Shown: positions 11,823 through 25,109, counted from the stretch's first letter. The stretch is DNA of 64,000 bases from Lysobacter sp. M2-1 (GCF_022662495.1 NZ_JAKPBU010000006.1:1-64000), one strand, 5' to 3'. Translations and numbers: made by a program. The notes: generated by a model from the sequence alone, not told the origin.

Positions 11823-12217
11823 TCGCCATCGATGCTCCGGTGTTGGTGGATCTGCTTACCGGCGGGCCGAAAGCCGATGCCGCCGAAGTCTGCCTGCGCC
11901 AATGCCTGGTCGCCGGGCCGGTGGTTGTTTGCGAGGTGACCCTGGCCGAGGTGTGCAGCGCGCTGCGCGACGGCTCCGAAGTCCTGGCCGTGCTCGAGGA
12001 CATGAGCATTCGCTACGTGCCGCTGGAGGCCAAGTCGGCGGTGCGCGCCGGCGAGATGCAGCGCCGCTACCGGCAGCGGGTGGGCAGCGGGCGCACGGTG
12101 CCCGACTTCCTGATCGGTGCGCATGCGCTACTCCAGTGCGATGGCCTCATTACCCACGACGCGGCCTTCTATCGCGACTATTTCAAGGGGCTGAAACTGA
12201 TCGTGCCGGCTACGTAG
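11819..12217 (+). CDS. vapC: PIN-domain ribonuclease toxin (VapC-like)
   Basis: Predicted endoribonuclease toxin. The 132-residue PIN domain keeps the acidic metal-binding set: D5 (AIDAPVLVDLL), E43 (TLAEVCSAL), D95 (TVPDFLIGAHAL) and D113 (THDAAFYRDYF). The GTG at 11819 overlaps the antitoxin stop. The pair sits between two older gene blocks (acnA and nudJ-mnmA-hflD), which suggests insertion at a junction, although base composition looks like the surroundings. The RNA target cannot be told from sequence. Confidence 0.87.
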   Translation: MIAIDAPVLVDLLTGGPKADAAEVCLRQCLVAGPVVVCEVTLAEVCSALRDGSEVLAVLEDMSIRYVPLEAKSAVRAGEMQRRYRQRVGSGRTVPDFLIGAHALLQCDGLITHDAAFYRDYFKGLKLIVPAT

Positions 12218-12305
12218 GGCTGGCCACGCCGTGGTTCGTGGTTCGTAAACAAATGTCCGGGCGGCGGAGCAGGGCGATCGCATGCGCGTAACCTGCGGTT
12301 GATGG

Positions 12306-12911
12306 TCACAACGCCTGTTCGATTGCGGCCACCAGTTCCCGGCGCCGGAGCAGGAAGTCCCAGAAGCTGCCCCCGAGTTGGCGCCACAACACCGCCGAGC
12401 GCAACGCGGCCAGCAACACCGCACGGATCTCGGCGACCACGTCGGCCTGACCGAGGTAATGCGGATTGCCCTGGACCATGACCCGTGGACGCAGATGGCT
12501 GACCGTGTCGGCGTACAGGCGACCGAGTTCGGACAGCACCTGCGGGTGGGTGGCGCCCTGGTTGTGGGCCTGCGCCGACAGCACCGTGATGCCCTGGTGG
12601 ACGCGTTCGGTCATGGCTGGGTCGCGCACGAACCGGCGCTCCAGCTGCAGCACCGCCAGAGCGAGCCGCGGCAGCAGCGGATCCTGCGCGTCGTTGCGGA
12701 AATAGTCGTGCAGCAGCTGCATGCCCGGTCGCAGCGCCGAAGCATCGCCGTAGACCGCCGCGGGTGATTCCGCGTCGATGCGGAACACGCTTTCCAGCGC
12801 GGTCGACAGCACGGCGCTTTCGGCCTGGCCGGTATCGGCGATCCGCCGCACCTGCGCCAGCGCCTGGACCAGCCCGGCCAGGGCGAGCGCCCGCTCCTGC
12901 ATGGCGCTCAT
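12306..12911 (-). CDS. hflD: HflD homologue
   Basis: All-helical, membrane-associated protein of 201 residues of the HflD family, named in E. coli for control of lysogeny through phage CII; its cellular role is poorly defined. Recognisable segments are the [16 protein letters not shown] start, the LHDYFRND core and the C-terminal [16 protein letters not shown]. The ATG at 12911 overlaps the mnmA stop as ATGA, so it is translationally coupled as last gene of nudJ-mnmA-hflD, the same order as in E. coli. In E. coli purB follows; here vapBC lies opposite instead. Confidence 0.92.
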   Translation of the reverse strand: MSAMQERALALAGLVQALAQVRRIADTGQAESAVLSTALESVFRIDAESPAAVYGDASALRPGMQLLHDYFRNDAQDPLLPRLALAVLQLERRFVRDPAMTERVHQGITVLSAQAHNQGATHPQVLSELGRLYADTVSHLRPRVMVQGNPHYLGQADVVAEIRAVLLAALRSAVLWRQLGGSFWDFLLRRRELVAAIEQAL

Positions 12912-14029
12912 GCCGCCTGCCCGCGCAGGCGCGCTTCGAGCGGTGCATCGGTGGCGCCGATCACCGCGCCCCCGAGACAGACCTCGCCTTCGTAGAACAC
13001 CACCGACTGGCCCGGAGTCACTGCCCGCTGCGCGCTGGAGAAGCGCACCTGCACGCTGCCGTCGTGCGGCTCGACCACGACTTCGCAGGCCACGTCCTGC
13101 TGCCGGTAGCGGGTCTGCGCGGTGCAGGCAAACCGGGTCGCAGGAGGCGCGCCCGCGATCCAGTGCGCCGGCTCCGACCATAGGCTGCGCGACTGCAGCA
13201 GCGGGCTGTCGGGACCCTGATCGACGACCAGCACGTTGTGCTCCACGTCCTTGCCGACGACGTACCACGGGGCCGGATCGCGCCCGCGCACCCCGCCCAG
13301 CTGCAGGCCGCCGCGCTGGCCGAGGGTGAAATAGAACACGCCCGGGTGCTCGCCGAGCACGCGGCCCTGGGGATCGCGGATCTCGCCAGGACGGGCTGGG
13401 AGATAGCGCCCCAGGAATTCGCGGAAATCGCGCTCGCCGATGAAGCAGATGCCGGTCGAATCCTTCTTGGTCGCCGTCGGCAACCCTGCCTCCTGCGCGA
13501 GCCGGCGCACCTCGGGCTTGCGCAGATCACCCAGCGGGAAGCGGGTGACGGCCAGCTGCTCCTGACCGAGCTGATGCAGGAAATAGCTTTGGTCCTTGTC
13601 GCGATCGACGGCGCGCAACAGGCGGGTTGCGCCGCCCCCGCGTTCGACCCGTGCGTAATGGCCGGTGGCGATGCGCTCCGCCCCGAGCGCATGCGCCGCG
13701 TCGAGGAAATGCCGGAACTTGATTTCGCGGTTGCACAGCACGTCCGGGTTGGGCGTGCGTCCGGCCGCGTATTCGGCGAGGAAGTGCTGGAACACTCCGT
13801 CCCAGTATTCACTGGAAAAGTCGCGGAAATGGATCGGGATGCCCAGGCGCCCGCAGACCGCCACCGCATCGCGACGGTCGTCCTCGGCCCGACAGTCGCC
13901 GCTGCCGTCGTCGGCCCAGTTGTGCATGAACAATCCTGCGATCCGCTCGCCGGAGCTTTGCAGAAGCAGGGCCGCGACCGACGAATCCACGCCGCCCGAC
14001 ATGCCGACGATGGTGGAAGCCGGGCTCAT
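12908..14029 (-). CDS. mnmA: tRNA-uridine 2-sulfurtransferase MnmA
   Basis: Installs sulfur at C2 of wobble U34 in tRNA-Lys, -Glu and -Gln. The 373-residue protein has the PP-loop SGGVDSS at 11-17, the catalytic cysteine pair C99 ([12 protein letters not shown]) and C195 ([10 protein letters not shown]), the TGHYAR motif, and a C-terminal beta-barrel. The ATG at 14029 overlaps the upstream Nudix stop as ATGA. Length and motifs are typical, so it should be functional. Confidence 0.97.
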   Translation of the reverse strand: MSPASTIVGMSGGVDSSVAALLLQSSGERIAGLFMHNWADDGSGDCRAEDDRRDAVAVCGRLGIPIHFRDFSSEYWDGVFQHFLAEYAAGRTPNPDVLCNREIKFRHFLDAAHALGAERIATGHYARVERGGGATRLLRAVDRDKDQSYFLHQLGQEQLAVTRFPLGDLRKPEVRRLAQEAGLPTATKKDSTGICFIGERDFREFLGRYLPARPGEIRDPQGRVLGEHPGVFYFTLGQRGGLQLGGVRGRDPAPWYVVGKDVEHNVLVVDQGPDSPLLQSRSLWSEPAHWIAGAPPATRFACTAQTRYRQQDVACEVVVEPHDGSVQVRFSSAQRAVTPGQSVVFYEGEVCLGGAVIGATDAPLEARLRGQAA

Positions 14030-14505
14030 GCGATGTGCTGGACCAGGTCGAGCGGATGCCGGCGTCCACCCAGGAAATCGGCGACCGCGCGCCAGACCAG
14101 CGGACTGCGGTGGCGTGGCTGCGCCGCCTGCAGTTCGTCGGGCGTCATCCACAGCGCCCGGACGATTCCCTCGTCGAGCGGATGCGCCGGATCGTGGCGC
14201 GTGGGTTCGGCCGCGAACGCGAAGCGCAGGTAGTGCCGGCCATCGCTTTCGCCCGCACGCGGCGTCGCCTTCCACTGATAGGCGCCGACGAATCCGGTGA
14301 GGTTCACGTCCCAGCCGGTTTCTTCCCGCGTTTCGCGCAGTGCGGCATGTTCCAGGCTTTCGTCGGGCTCCAGATGTCCGGCCGGCTGGTTCAGGACCAG
14401 GCCGCCGTTGGCATGCTCTTCCACCATCAGCAGCCGGCCATCGCGCACCACGATCGTGGCCACGGTGACGTCGGGCTGCCAGAAACGGCCTTCGCGGTAG
14501 CTCAC
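14026..14505 (-). CDS. nudJ: Nudix hydrolase, NudJ-like
   Basis: Predicted nucleoside di/triphosphate or HMP-pyrophosphate phosphatase. The 159-residue protein has an intact Nudix box: G43, E49, then R57-E58-x-x-E61-E62-x-G64. The GTG at 14505 lies behind CCAGGA and is the only sensible start. It opens the nudJ-mnmA-hflD operon, matching the E. coli order, which supports the NudJ assignment more than the sequence alone does. Confidence 0.88.
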   Translation of the reverse strand: MSYREGRFWQPDVTVATIVVRDGRLLMVEEHANGGLVLNQPAGHLEPDESLEHAALRETREETGWDVNLTGFVGAYQWKATPRAGESDGRHYLRFAFAAEPTRHDPAHPLDEGIVRALWMTPDELQAAQPRHRSPLVWRAVADFLGGRRHPLDLVQHIA

Positions 14506-14593
14506 TGCCGATTCCTGGCTGGGATGTGGAGGGTCCTGCGCATGGTCGCATTTTCACCGCTGCCGCCGATGCCGTCCATGCGGTCCGCGTTCG

Positions 14594-14599
14594 TATAAT
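14594..14599 (+). promoter_or_regulatory. Perfect -10 box placing the clpS start codon at about +1
   Basis: TATAAT ends six bases before the clpS ATG (14606). Transcription would therefore begin at or within a base of the start codon, giving a leaderless mRNA. No Shine-Dalgarno sequence lies upstream of the ATG. The -35 region is poor (GCCGTC at 17-base spacing). Confidence 0.5.
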
Positions 14600-14605
14600 C
14601 GCGCC

Positions 14606-14938
14606 ATGCCCCGCAAGCCCAATGACGAACATACCCACGAGCGCGACCACGGCCTCGCCGTGGAAACCGCACGACCGGAAGTGGCACGGCCTCCGCTGTA
14701 CTCGGTCCTGCTGCTGAACGACGATTACACGCCGATGGATTTCGTCGTCGACGTACTGGTGCGATTCTTCGCCCTGGACGTGGAGCGCGCGACCCAGGTC
14801 ATGCTCCACGTCCACACCCGCGGCCGCGGCGTCTGCGGCGTCTTCACCCGGGAAGTGGCCGAATCCAAGGTGGCGCAGGTGAATGAATATTCAAGGCTCA
14901 ACCAGCACCCCCTGCTGTGCACCATGGAGAAGGCGTAG
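14606..14938 (+). CDS. clpS: ATP-dependent Clp protease adaptor ClpS
   Basis: Adaptor that hands N-degron substrates to ClpAP. The 110-residue protein has a disordered, charged N-terminal tail (about 1-28) and the ClpS core with the substrate-pocket motif [13 protein letters not shown] and the HTRGRGVCG / VFTREVAE segments. It is followed 91 bases later by clpA, its partner. The ATG at 14606 has no ribosome site; the TATAAT just upstream suggests leaderless translation. Confidence 0.97.
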   Translation: MPRKPNDEHTHERDHGLAVETARPEVARPPLYSVLLLNDDYTPMDFVVDVLVRFFALDVERATQVMLHVHTRGRGVCGVFTREVAESKVAQVNEYSRLNQHPLLCTMEKA

Positions 14939-15029
14939 CGTGGGATCCGGCGGCCGGTCCGGGCCACTGGAATTCCCGATCGGCAGGCACCATCTGAAGC
15001 GTCAGTAGTTTCGCGGAGGCTTACGCCCC

Positions 15030-17303
<2,274 letters not shown>

Positions 17304-17318
17304 CTGCCGGCAGGCGAC

Positions 17319-17343
17319 AAAAAAGGGCGGCCGCTGGCCGCCC
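17319..17343 (-). terminator. Intrinsic terminator of infA (shared with clpA)
   Basis: A stem GGGCGGCC (17325-17332) / GGCCGCCC (17336-17343) with a three-base loop is flanked by six A residues at 17319-17324. Read on the minus strand this is a hairpin followed by six U residues, a classic terminator for infA. On the plus strand it lies just past clpA but is followed only by TTCGCTT, so it is weaker there. Confidence 0.85.
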
Positions 17344-17361
17344 TTCGCTTGCCCGGATGGA

Positions 17362-17580
17362 TCACTTCATCCGGTAGGTGATCCGTCCCTTGGTCAGGTC
17401 GTAAGGCGTCATCTCCACCTTGACCTTGTCGCCGGTGAGGATCCGGATGTAGTTCTTGCGCATGCGTCCGGAGATATGCGCGATGATCTCGTGGCCGTTC
17501 TCCAGCTTCACCCGGAACATGGTGTTCGGAAGTGTTTCTGAGATCGTGCCTTCGAATTCGATGACGTCGTCTTTCGCCAT
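17362..17580 (-). CDS. infA: Translation initiation factor IF-1
   Basis: Small OB-fold factor that binds the ribosomal A site during initiation. The 72-residue protein has the typical [12 protein letters not shown] start and the [18 protein letters not shown] core. The ATG at 17580 has an AGGA ribosome site five bases upstream; an in-frame extension of 25 codons is not part of the family. It converges with clpA over a strong hairpin. Confidence 0.98.
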   Translation of the reverse strand: MAKDDVIEFEGTISETLPNTMFRVKLENGHEIIAHISGRMRKNYIRILTGDKVKVEMTPYDLTKGRITYRMK

Positions 17581-17664
17581 GTGGTCCTGGTGGTGAAGCT
17601 GGCGCAGGGCGCCGGAAAGTCGCGCATTCTGACACGCGCGGGGGACCAGGGGCAAAACCGCGGT

Positions 17665-18405
17665 TCAGCCGGCGAGATCCCGGAGCGGCAGCCGGCCGAA
17701 TGCCTCGGTCCAGGCGTCTGGCGGGATGGGCGCGTTGCATAGAGGCGAGATGGCGCCCATGAAGGCGTCTCGTGGCCAGACGTCGGCGCCAAGAGACCGC
17801 AAGTGCGCGCTTTCCACCTGCGCATCGATCAATGGCCATCCCCATTCCCGCAGCCGGTAGGCGAGGGCGGCCAAGGCCGCCTTGGACCCGGCAGATCTGG
17901 CGCTGAACATGCTCTCGCCGAAGAACATGCGCCCGACGGCGACCCCATAGATCCCACCGACGAGCGCCCGACCGTCGAACACCTCGACCGAATGCGCATG
18001 GCCCAGTTGGTGCAACCTGGCGTAGGCGGCGAGCATGGCGTCGGTGATCCAGGTGCCGTTCTGGCCCCGCCTGGGCGATAGCGCGCAGGCCGCGATGACC
18101 GCATCGAACGCGGTATCCGCGCGTGCGACCCAGCCCGATCGGCGCAGTTCGCGCCTTACCCGGGAGGTCAGGTGCACAGCATCGGTCCGGAACAGCATCC
18201 GTGGGTCGGGGCTCCACCACAGGATCGGCTGTCCAGCCGAGAACCAGGGAAAGATTCCGTGGCGATAGGCGTTGAGCAGACGCGCTGGCGAAAGATCGCC
18301 GCCGATCGCCAGCAATCCGTTGGGTTCGGACAGGGCCATCCCCACCGGTGGGAACGGAGCGTCCGGATCGGGGTCGAGCAGGGTAACCGGAGTGCGCACC
18401 GCCAC
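17665..18405 (-). CDS. aat: Leucyl/phenylalanyl-tRNA--protein transferase
   Basis: Adds Leu or Phe to proteins with N-terminal Arg or Lys, creating N-degrons read by ClpS-ClpA, encoded close by. The 246-residue protein shows the family motifs YRHGIFPWF, ILWWSPDPRM, SVEVF and GESMFS. The start is GTG at 18405. The upstream end abuts the interspersed repeat at 18409, so its promoter may lie within or beyond that repeat. Confidence 0.96.
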   Translation of the reverse strand: MAVRTPVTLLDPDPDAPFPPVGMALSEPNGLLAIGGDLSPARLLNAYRHGIFPWFSAGQPILWWSPDPRMLFRTDAVHLTSRVRRELRRSGWVARADTAFDAVIAACALSPRRGQNGTWITDAMLAAYARLHQLGHAHSVEVFDGRALVGGIYGVAVGRMFFGESMFSARSAGSKAALAALAYRLREWGWPLIDAQVESAHLRSLGADVWPRDAFMGAISPLCNAPIPPDAWTEAFGRLPLRDLAG

Positions 18406-18408
18406 ATT

Positions 18409-18478
18409 GTAGGAGCGGCGTCAGCCGCGAGCTTTTATCTTCCGGAGGCGGGAAGGTCGCGGCCGACGTCGCTCCTAC
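18409..18478. repeat. Paired inverted GTAGGAGC-type repeats
   Basis: GTAGGAGCGGCGTCAGCCGC (18409-18428, continuing to 18433) faces a diverged copy ending in GACGTCGCTCCTAC (18457-18478), giving a potential hairpin of about 20 paired bases. The right copy supplies the TAG stop codon of the DUF482 gene. The arrangement resembles REP-type pairs. Confidence 0.8.
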
Positions 18479-19617
18479 GGTGGTGACCGAAACGGCGAAT
18501 GCGCTCCCAGCATCGCGGCGTAACCACGCACCGATTCGGCTTCCTCCGTGCACCATCGCCCCAGGGCTTCGGCAAACGCCGGGTCGGCGATGAAATGCCG
18601 GCTGCGTACGAAGGTCGGCAGGAACCCGCGCGCGATCTTGTGCTGGCCCTGCGCTCCGGGCTCGAACCCCCGCAGGCCTTCCCGCAGGCAGTAATCGATG
18701 CCCTGGTAGTAGCAGGCTTCGAAATGCAGACCCGGTAGCTGCATCGCAGCGCCCCAATAGCGGCCGTACAGCGTTTCCGCGCCGCGCAGACACAGCGCGC
18801 CGGCGATGGCCGCGCCATCTTGCTCGGCCAGGAAGACGACCAGCGAACGCGGCATCTCGCGCGCGAGGTGACGGATGAATTCCAGGGTCAGGGCAGGCGA
18901 GTTGCCGTATTCGGCGAAGGTCTGCAGGTAGAATCCGAACATCGTCGCCAGGTCGTCCTCGCTGGCTTCGTCGCCGTGTACGATCCGGAACGTCACGCCG
19001 GCCCTGGCGACCTTCGTTCGTTCCTGGCGGATGTTCTTGCGATGCTTATGGTCCATCGCGCCCAGGAATTCCTCGAACGTGGTCCAGCCGGCGTCATTGC
19101 GCCAGTGGTACTGCACGTCGAGACGGCGGAGCCATCCGGCCGGAAACGCAGGTTCCTCGCCTTCGGTGTGGAAGTTGACGTGGGCGGAGGACAGGCCGGC
19201 GGTGCGGGTCAGGTCCGACATCGCGTTGAGCAGGGCGCGGCTGTGCTCCATGCGACGTGCCAGTAGCCGGGGCCCGGTCACCGGCGAATACGGCACGGCG
19301 CAGAGGAATTTCGGAAAGTAGGCCCGCCCGTAGCGTTCGTACGCACGTGCCCAGGCGTGGTCGAAGACGAATTCGCCATGCGAGTTTGTCTTGACATATC
19401 CCGGTGCTGCGGCGACCAGCTCCCCGCCTTCCCAAAGGGTCAGGTGCTGCGGGCTCCAACCCCAGTCGTCGCGCAGGCAACCGTGCTCCTCCAAACCTGA
19501 GAGGAAGGCGTGTGTCACGAAGGGGTTGCGGCCGTCGTGCAGGGCGTCCCAGGCTTGAGCCGGGACAGAGCAAAGCGATTCGAACAAGCGTACGGACTGC
19601 TGCATGGGGACATTCAT
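18475..19617 (-). CDS. DUF482 / GNAT-like acyltransferase (PF04339 type)
   Basis: Uncharacterised protein of about 380 residues of the DUF482 family, predicted to have a FemAB/GNAT-type acyltransferase fold and often annotated as a peptidoglycan-related or N-acyltransferase. Typical stretches are NPFVTHAFL near the N terminus, the MDHKHRKNIRQER segment, and the C-terminal GAQGQHKIARGFLP motif. The ATG at 19617 matches the usual family start; a longer start at 19653 is possible. The TAG stop lies inside an interspersed repeat. The substrate is unknown. Confidence 0.85.
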   Translation of the reverse strand: MNVPMQQSVRLFESLCSVPAQAWDALHDGRNPFVTHAFLSGLEEHGCLRDDWGWSPQHLTLWEGGELVAAAPGYVKTNSHGEFVFDHAWARAYERYGRAYFPKFLCAVPYSPVTGPRLLARRMEHSRALLNAMSDLTRTAGLSSAHVNFHTEGEEPAFPAGWLRRLDVQYHWRNDAGWTTFEEFLGAMDHKHRKNIRQERTKVARAGVTFRIVHGDEASEDDLATMFGFYLQTFAEYGNSPALTLEFIRHLAREMPRSLVVFLAEQDGAAIAGALCLRGAETLYGRYWGAAMQLPGLHFEACYYQGIDYCLREGLRGFEPGAQGQHKIARGFLPTFVRSRHFIADPAFAEALGRWCTEEAESVRGYAAMLGAHSPFRSPP

Positions 19618-19671
19618 GGCCGTGCGTTCGTAGTCGCACGGACTGCCATTCAAGCCAGCCCGGCGGCCCGG

Positions 19672-20670
<999 letters not shown>

Positions 20671-20798
20671 TCAGGCGCATAGCTTGGCGGCGCTACCCGG
20701 TCAGCACAAGGCGCGCAGGCGCAATTCAACAACCCATAGACCAAACAAGCCGGCGCGCGCGAATCGCGTACGACCGGCCGCAAACGGAGAACCGCCAG

Positions 20799-21866
20799 AT
20801 GCGGATCGGTGTGCCGAAGGAAACCAAGACCCTCGAGGGGCGCGTTGCGCTCGTTCCCGAGGCCGCTGGCGATCTGGTCAAACGCGGTCATGAGGTCTGG
20901 ATCGAGAAGGACGCGGGGATCAAATCCGGGTTCAAGGACGAGCAATACAGCCGCCTTGGCGTCCATATCGCGCCGGACGCGGCGGCCCTGTACGAAAAGG
21001 GCGAACTGATCGTCAAGGTGAAGGAGCCAATCGCAGGCGATCTTGCGCTGCTGCGCAAGGACCACCTGTTGTTCTGCTATCTGCATCTGGCGCCGGAGCC
21101 TGCGCTGACCAAACGCCTGCTCGATATCGGCCTGACCGGCGTGGCTTTCGAAACCGTCGAACTCGAGAATGGCGAGCTGCCGCTGCTGGCGCCGATGTCG
21201 GTGATCGCCGGCAAGATTGCCGTGCAGGTCGGCACCCACTACCTGCACCAGCCCATGGGTGGGAAGGGCAAGCTGCTCGGCGGTCTGCCTTCGACAGAGC
21301 GCGGCAAGGTGGTGGTGTTCGGCGCCGGCATGGCTGGCGGCGCCTCCGCCGCGCTGGCCGCCGCCGGCGGTTCCAACGTGGTGGTGTTCGAGAAGCGCCA
21401 GGACCGCATGGAAGCGATGATGCGGCTGGGCAACAACGTCACCGCGCTGTATCCGTACGACGACCTGGTGGCGAAAGAAGTCGCAGCGGCCGACCTGGTC
21501 ATCGGCGCGGTGCTGGTGACCGGCGCGGTCGCCCCGCACGTGATCACCCGGCAGATGATGGAAGACATGGAGGACGGCAGCGTGCTGGTGGACATCTCCA
21601 TCGACCAGGGCGGCTGCTTTGAGACTTCGCGTCCGACCACCTGGAAGGAACCAACCTACGTGGAAGAGGGGGTTATCCACTTCTGCGTCACCAACATGCC
21701 TGGCGCCGTGCCGCAGACCAGTTCCCAGGCGATCTGCGCCGCGATCCTGCCCTGGGTGAACAAGCTGGCCAGCGGCAGCTGGCGCGACAACGCCGCGCTG
21801 GTGAAGGGGATCAACGTCGAAGCCGGCAAGCTCGTGCACCCGGCGCTGCAGGACATGAAACTTTGA
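20799..21866 (+). CDS. ald: Alanine dehydrogenase
   Basis: NAD-dependent oxidative deamination of L-alanine to pyruvate and ammonia, or the reverse. The 355-residue protein starts MRIGVPKETK, as is standard, with catalytic K75 (KVKEP) and H96 (YLHLAPEP) at the usual positions and a Rossmann motif VVVFGAGMAGGAS. A GGAG ribosome site precedes the ATG. It lies between trxB and ftsK, a pair that is often adjacent in relatives. Confidence 0.95.
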   Translation: MRIGVPKETKTLEGRVALVPEAAGDLVKRGHEVWIEKDAGIKSGFKDEQYSRLGVHIAPDAAALYEKGELIVKVKEPIAGDLALLRKDHLLFCYLHLAPEPALTKRLLDIGLTGVAFETVELENGELPLLAPMSVIAGKIAVQVGTHYLHQPMGGKGKLLGGLPSTERGKVVVFGAGMAGGASAALAAAGGSNVVVFEKRQDRMEAMMRLGNNVTALYPYDDLVAKEVAAADLVIGAVLVTGAVAPHVITRQMMEDMEDGSVLVDISIDQGGCFETSRPTTWKEPTYVEEGVIHFCVTNMPGAVPQTSSQAICAAILPWVNKLASGSWRDNAALVKGINVEAGKLVHPALQDMKL

Positions 21867-21912
21867 AGTAAGATCAATGCTCTAGGGGATTTTCTTCAGG
21901 TAAACGCACACG

Positions 21913-24282
21913 GTGGCACGCCCGCTCTCAGAAGCCGCACCCCCGCGCAGGCGCGCCGCCGCGAAAAATGCGGCGTCGCCACCGCGGGCGCCAAATCCGC
22001 GCCGGCAACGGCTGTTGCGCGACATCGCGATGATCCTGATCGCACCGCTGCTGCTGTACATGCTCGCCAGTCTGCTCACGTACGCGCCCTCCGATCCGGG
22101 CTGGTCGCACTCGGGCAGCATCACCGCGCCCCTGCAGAACTGGGGCGGGCGGGTCGGGGCCTGGCTGGCGGACGTGTTGCTCAGCCTGACCGGCTATGTG
22201 GCGTATCTGCTGCCGGTGATGCTGGGCGTCGTGGCCTGGATCGCGCTGTTCGGCATGGACAGCGACGGCGACGGGGATGCCGACCTGGGTCCGGCGCTGC
22301 GCCTGGTGGGGATCGTCGGCTTCCTGGTGTCCGCGACCGGCCTGCTTTACCTGCGGATCGGCGCTGCGGAGGACCTGTCCTCAGGCGCGGGCGGAATCCT
22401 CGGCAGGCTGGTGGGCAAGTCGCTGTATGCCGCCTTCGGCCCGGTCGGGGGCAATCTGTTCCTGCTGGCGCTGCTGCTGGTGTCGGTGACGCTGGCGACA
22501 GGGCTGTCCTGGTTCACGGTCATGGACCGGATCGGGCAATGGGTGTGGAAGCTGCCGGCGCTGTTCCGCCGCGGCACCCAGCAGGCGGTGGAACGGATGG
22601 AAGCCCGCGAGATGCGGGTGGAACGCGAGGAGTCGCGCAAGGTCGAAACCGAGCTGCGCGCGCGACGTGCCCCGGTCCGGATCGAACCACCCGCGCCTGC
22701 TGCGGTCGAAAAAAGCGACCGCGCCAAGCGCGAGCAACAGATCCCGCTGTTCCACGTTGGCGATGGATCCGGCATTCCGCCATTGGCCCTGCTCGACGAT
22801 CCCAAGCCACAGACCAAGGGTTACGACGAGGACACCCTCGAAACGCTGTCGCGCCAGATCGAGTTCAAGCTCAAGGACTTCCGCATCGACGCCGAGGTGG
22901 TCGGTGCCTATCCCGGCCCGGTGATCACCCGCTTCGAGGTACAGCCCGCGCCTGGCATCAAGGTCAGCCAGATTTCCTCGCTGGACAAGGACATCGCGCG
23001 CGGTCTGTCGGTGAAATCGGTGCGCGTGGTCGATGTGATCCCGGGCAAGTCGGTGATCGGTCTGGAAACGCCCAATACGCACCGCGAGATGATCTATCTC
23101 AGCGAGCTGCTGCGTTCGAAGGAATACGACAAGTCCGGCAGCCCGCTGACCCTGGCCCTGGGCAAGGACATCGCCGGGCGTCCCACCGTCGCCGACCTGG
23201 GACGCATGCCGCACCTGCTGGTCGCAGGTACCACCGGTTCGGGCAAGTCGGTCGCGGTCAACGCGATGGTGCTGAGCCTGCTGTACAAGGCCGGCCCGGC
23301 CGACGTGCGCATGCTGATGATCGATCCGAAGATGCTGGAACTTTCGGTCTACCAGGGCATTCCGCACCTGCTCGCGCCGGTCGTCACCGACATGAAGGAG
23401 GCCGCCAACGGCCTGCGCTGGTGCGTGGCGGAAATGGAGCGTCGCTACAAGCTGATGAGCGCGGTCGGGGTGCGCAACCTGGCCGGCTTCAACAAGAAGG
23501 TCAAGGACGCGCAGGACGCCGGCCAGCCGTTGCTGGATCCGCTGTTCAAGCCCAATCCGGAATTGAACGAGGCGCCGCCGCAGCTGCAGACGCTGCCGTA
23601 CATCGTGGTGTTCATCGACGAATTCGCCGACATGATGATGATCGTCGGCAAGAAGGTCGAAGAACTCATCGCACGTCTGGCGCAGAAGGCGCGTGCGGCC
23701 GGCATCCATCTGATCCTGGCCACGCAGCGTCCGTCGGTGGACGTCATCACCGGCCTGATCAAGGCCAACATCCCCACCCGCATCGCGTTCCAGGTCTCCA
23801 GCAAGATCGACTCGCGCACGATCCTCGACCAGTCCGGCGCCGAAACCCTGCTTGGGCATGGCGACATGCTCTACCTGCCGCCGGGCACGGCGATGCCCGA
23901 ACGCATCCACGGCGCCTTCGTCAGCGACGAAGAGGTGCATCGCGTGGTCGAGCACCTCAGACAGAGCAGCAGCGGTCCGGATTACATCGACGGGGTGCTC
24001 GAGGAAGTGCAGTCGATGGGCGAGGGGATCGTGGTCGGTGCGACCGGCCTGCCCGAAAGCAGCTCGAGCGGTGGCGACGAATCCGACCCGCTGTACGACG
24101 AGGCGGTGCGGATCGTGACCGAAACCCGGCGCGCCTCGATCTCCGGTGTACAGCGCCGCCTGAAGATCGGCTACAACCGGGCGGCGCGGCTGATCGAAGC
24201 CATGGAAGCGGCCGGCGTGGTGTCGCCACCCGAACACAACGGCGACCGCAGCGTCCTGGCGCCACCGCCGCCGGCGCACTGA
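21913..24282 (+). CDS. ftsK: DNA translocase FtsK
   Basis: Septum-anchored motor that clears and unlinks chromosome dimers at division. The 789-residue protein has four to five N-terminal transmembrane helices (about 38-200), a short charged linker, the motor with Walker A GTTGSGKS (439-446), Walker [14 protein letters not shown], and a C-terminal gamma winged-helix domain ([11 protein letters not shown]... [10 protein letters not shown]) that reads KOPS. The linker is much shorter than in E. coli FtsK. The start is GTG at 21913. Confidence 0.97.
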   Translation: MARPLSEAAPPRRRAAAKNAASPPRAPNPRRQRLLRDIAMILIAPLLLYMLASLLTYAPSDPGWSHSGSITAPLQNWGGRVGAWLADVLLSLTGYVAYLLPVMLGVVAWIALFGMDSDGDGDADLGPALRLVGIVGFLVSATGLLYLRIGAAEDLSSGAGGILGRLVGKSLYAAFGPVGGNLFLLALLLVSVTLATGLSWFTVMDRIGQWVWKLPALFRRGTQQAVERMEAREMRVEREESRKVETELRARRAPVRIEPPAPAAVEKSDRAKREQQIPLFHVGDGSGIPPLALLDDPKPQTKGYDEDTLETLSRQIEFKLKDFRIDAEVVGAYPGPVITRFEVQPAPGIKVSQISSLDKDIARGLSVKSVRVVDVIPGKSVIGLETPNTHREMIYLSELLRSKEYDKSGSPLTLALGKDIAGRPTVADLGRMPHLLVAGTTGSGKSVAVNAMVLSLLYKAGPADVRMLMIDPKMLELSVYQGIPHLLAPVVTDMKEAANGLRWCVAEMERRYKLMSAVGVRNLAGFNKKVKDAQDAGQPLLDPLFKPNPELNEAPPQLQTLPYIVVFIDEFADMMMIVGKKVEELIARLAQKARAAGIHLILATQRPSVDVITGLIKANIPTRIAFQVSSKIDSRTILDQSGAETLLGHGDMLYLPPGTAMPERIHGAFVSDEEVHRVVEHLRQSSSGPDYIDGVLEEVQSMGEGIVVGATGLPESSSSGGDESDPLYDEAVRIVTETRRASISGVQRRLKIGYNRAARLIEAMEAAGVVSPPEHNGDRSVLAPPPPAH

Positions 24283-24394
24283 GTCGGGCGGGTCCGCGTT
24301 TCGCGCGGTTCAGGCCTGGGGCGGCGCCGTGCGTACGCATTCAGCTTTGAATGGCCACACTTTCCGCCAGTTCGATCATGTTCCGGAGTTCCGC

Positions 24395-25015
24395 ATGAAA
24401 ACCGCCATCGCCACCCTTGCTGCCGCACTGCTGCTCGCAGGCCCGGTGCACGCAGGCGCCCGCGACGATCTGGCCGCCTTCACCAAGGGCCTGAAGGGCC
24501 TGGACGGGGAGTTCAGCCAGCAGGTCTTCGACCAGAACGGCCGCAGGAAGGAAAACTCGAGTGGGCGCGTCGCCCTGTCCGCGCCGCGCCTGTTCCGCTG
24601 GGAATACGTGCAGCCGTATCCGCAGCTGATCGTCGCCGATGGCCGTCACGTCTGGGTCTACGAGCCGGATCTGCAGCAGGCGACCAAGCGTGCCCAGGGT
24701 GCGGAGGAGCAGAACAGTCCGCTCACCGCGCTGATCGACCCGGCCAAGCTCGAGCGCGACTTCACCGTCACCGAAGCGGGTAGCGCCGACGGCCTGGAAT
24801 GGCTGCAGCTCGCCCCGCGCCAGGGCGAGGACGGCGGGTTTCGCTCCGCCAGGCTCGGATTCGGCAAGGGCGGGCTGCAGAAGATGACCGTGGTCGATGC
24901 GCTCGGCCAGCGTACCGAGATCGTCTTCAAGGGATGGAAGCGCAATCCCGGCTTCGCCAAGGGGACCTTCACCTACGTTCCGGCCAAGGGCGTGGATGTG
25001 GTCGGCGAAGGCTGA
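24395..25015 (+). CDS. lolA: Outer-membrane lipoprotein carrier protein LolA
   Basis: Periplasmic chaperone that ferries lipoproteins from LolCDE to LolB. The 206-residue precursor has a signal peptide (1-16, cleaved after VHA) and the LolA half-barrel, with LKGLDGEFSQ and the FRWEYVQPYPQLIVADG segment. The ATG at 24395 follows GGAG at 24384-24387; the in-frame extension upstream has no signal-peptide character. The ftsK-lolA-rarA order is conserved, here interrupted by two exported paralogues. Confidence 0.95.
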   Translation: MKTAIATLAAALLLAGPVHAGARDDLAAFTKGLKGLDGEFSQQVFDQNGRRKENSSGRVALSAPRLFRWEYVQPYPQLIVADGRHVWVYEPDLQQATKRAQGAEEQNSPLTALIDPAKLERDFTVTEAGSADGLEWLQLAPRQGEDGGFRSARLGFGKGGLQKMTVVDALGQRTEIVFKGWKRNPGFAKGTFTYVPAKGVDVVGEG

Positions 25016-25109
25016 TCGCGTTCCGGGAGGCTGTGTACGCCGTCCTGGATCCTGAATCTCGCGGCGTGGGCTCACGCCTCGTGCACCCGGCAGCCCCAAG
25101 GATTGCGCG

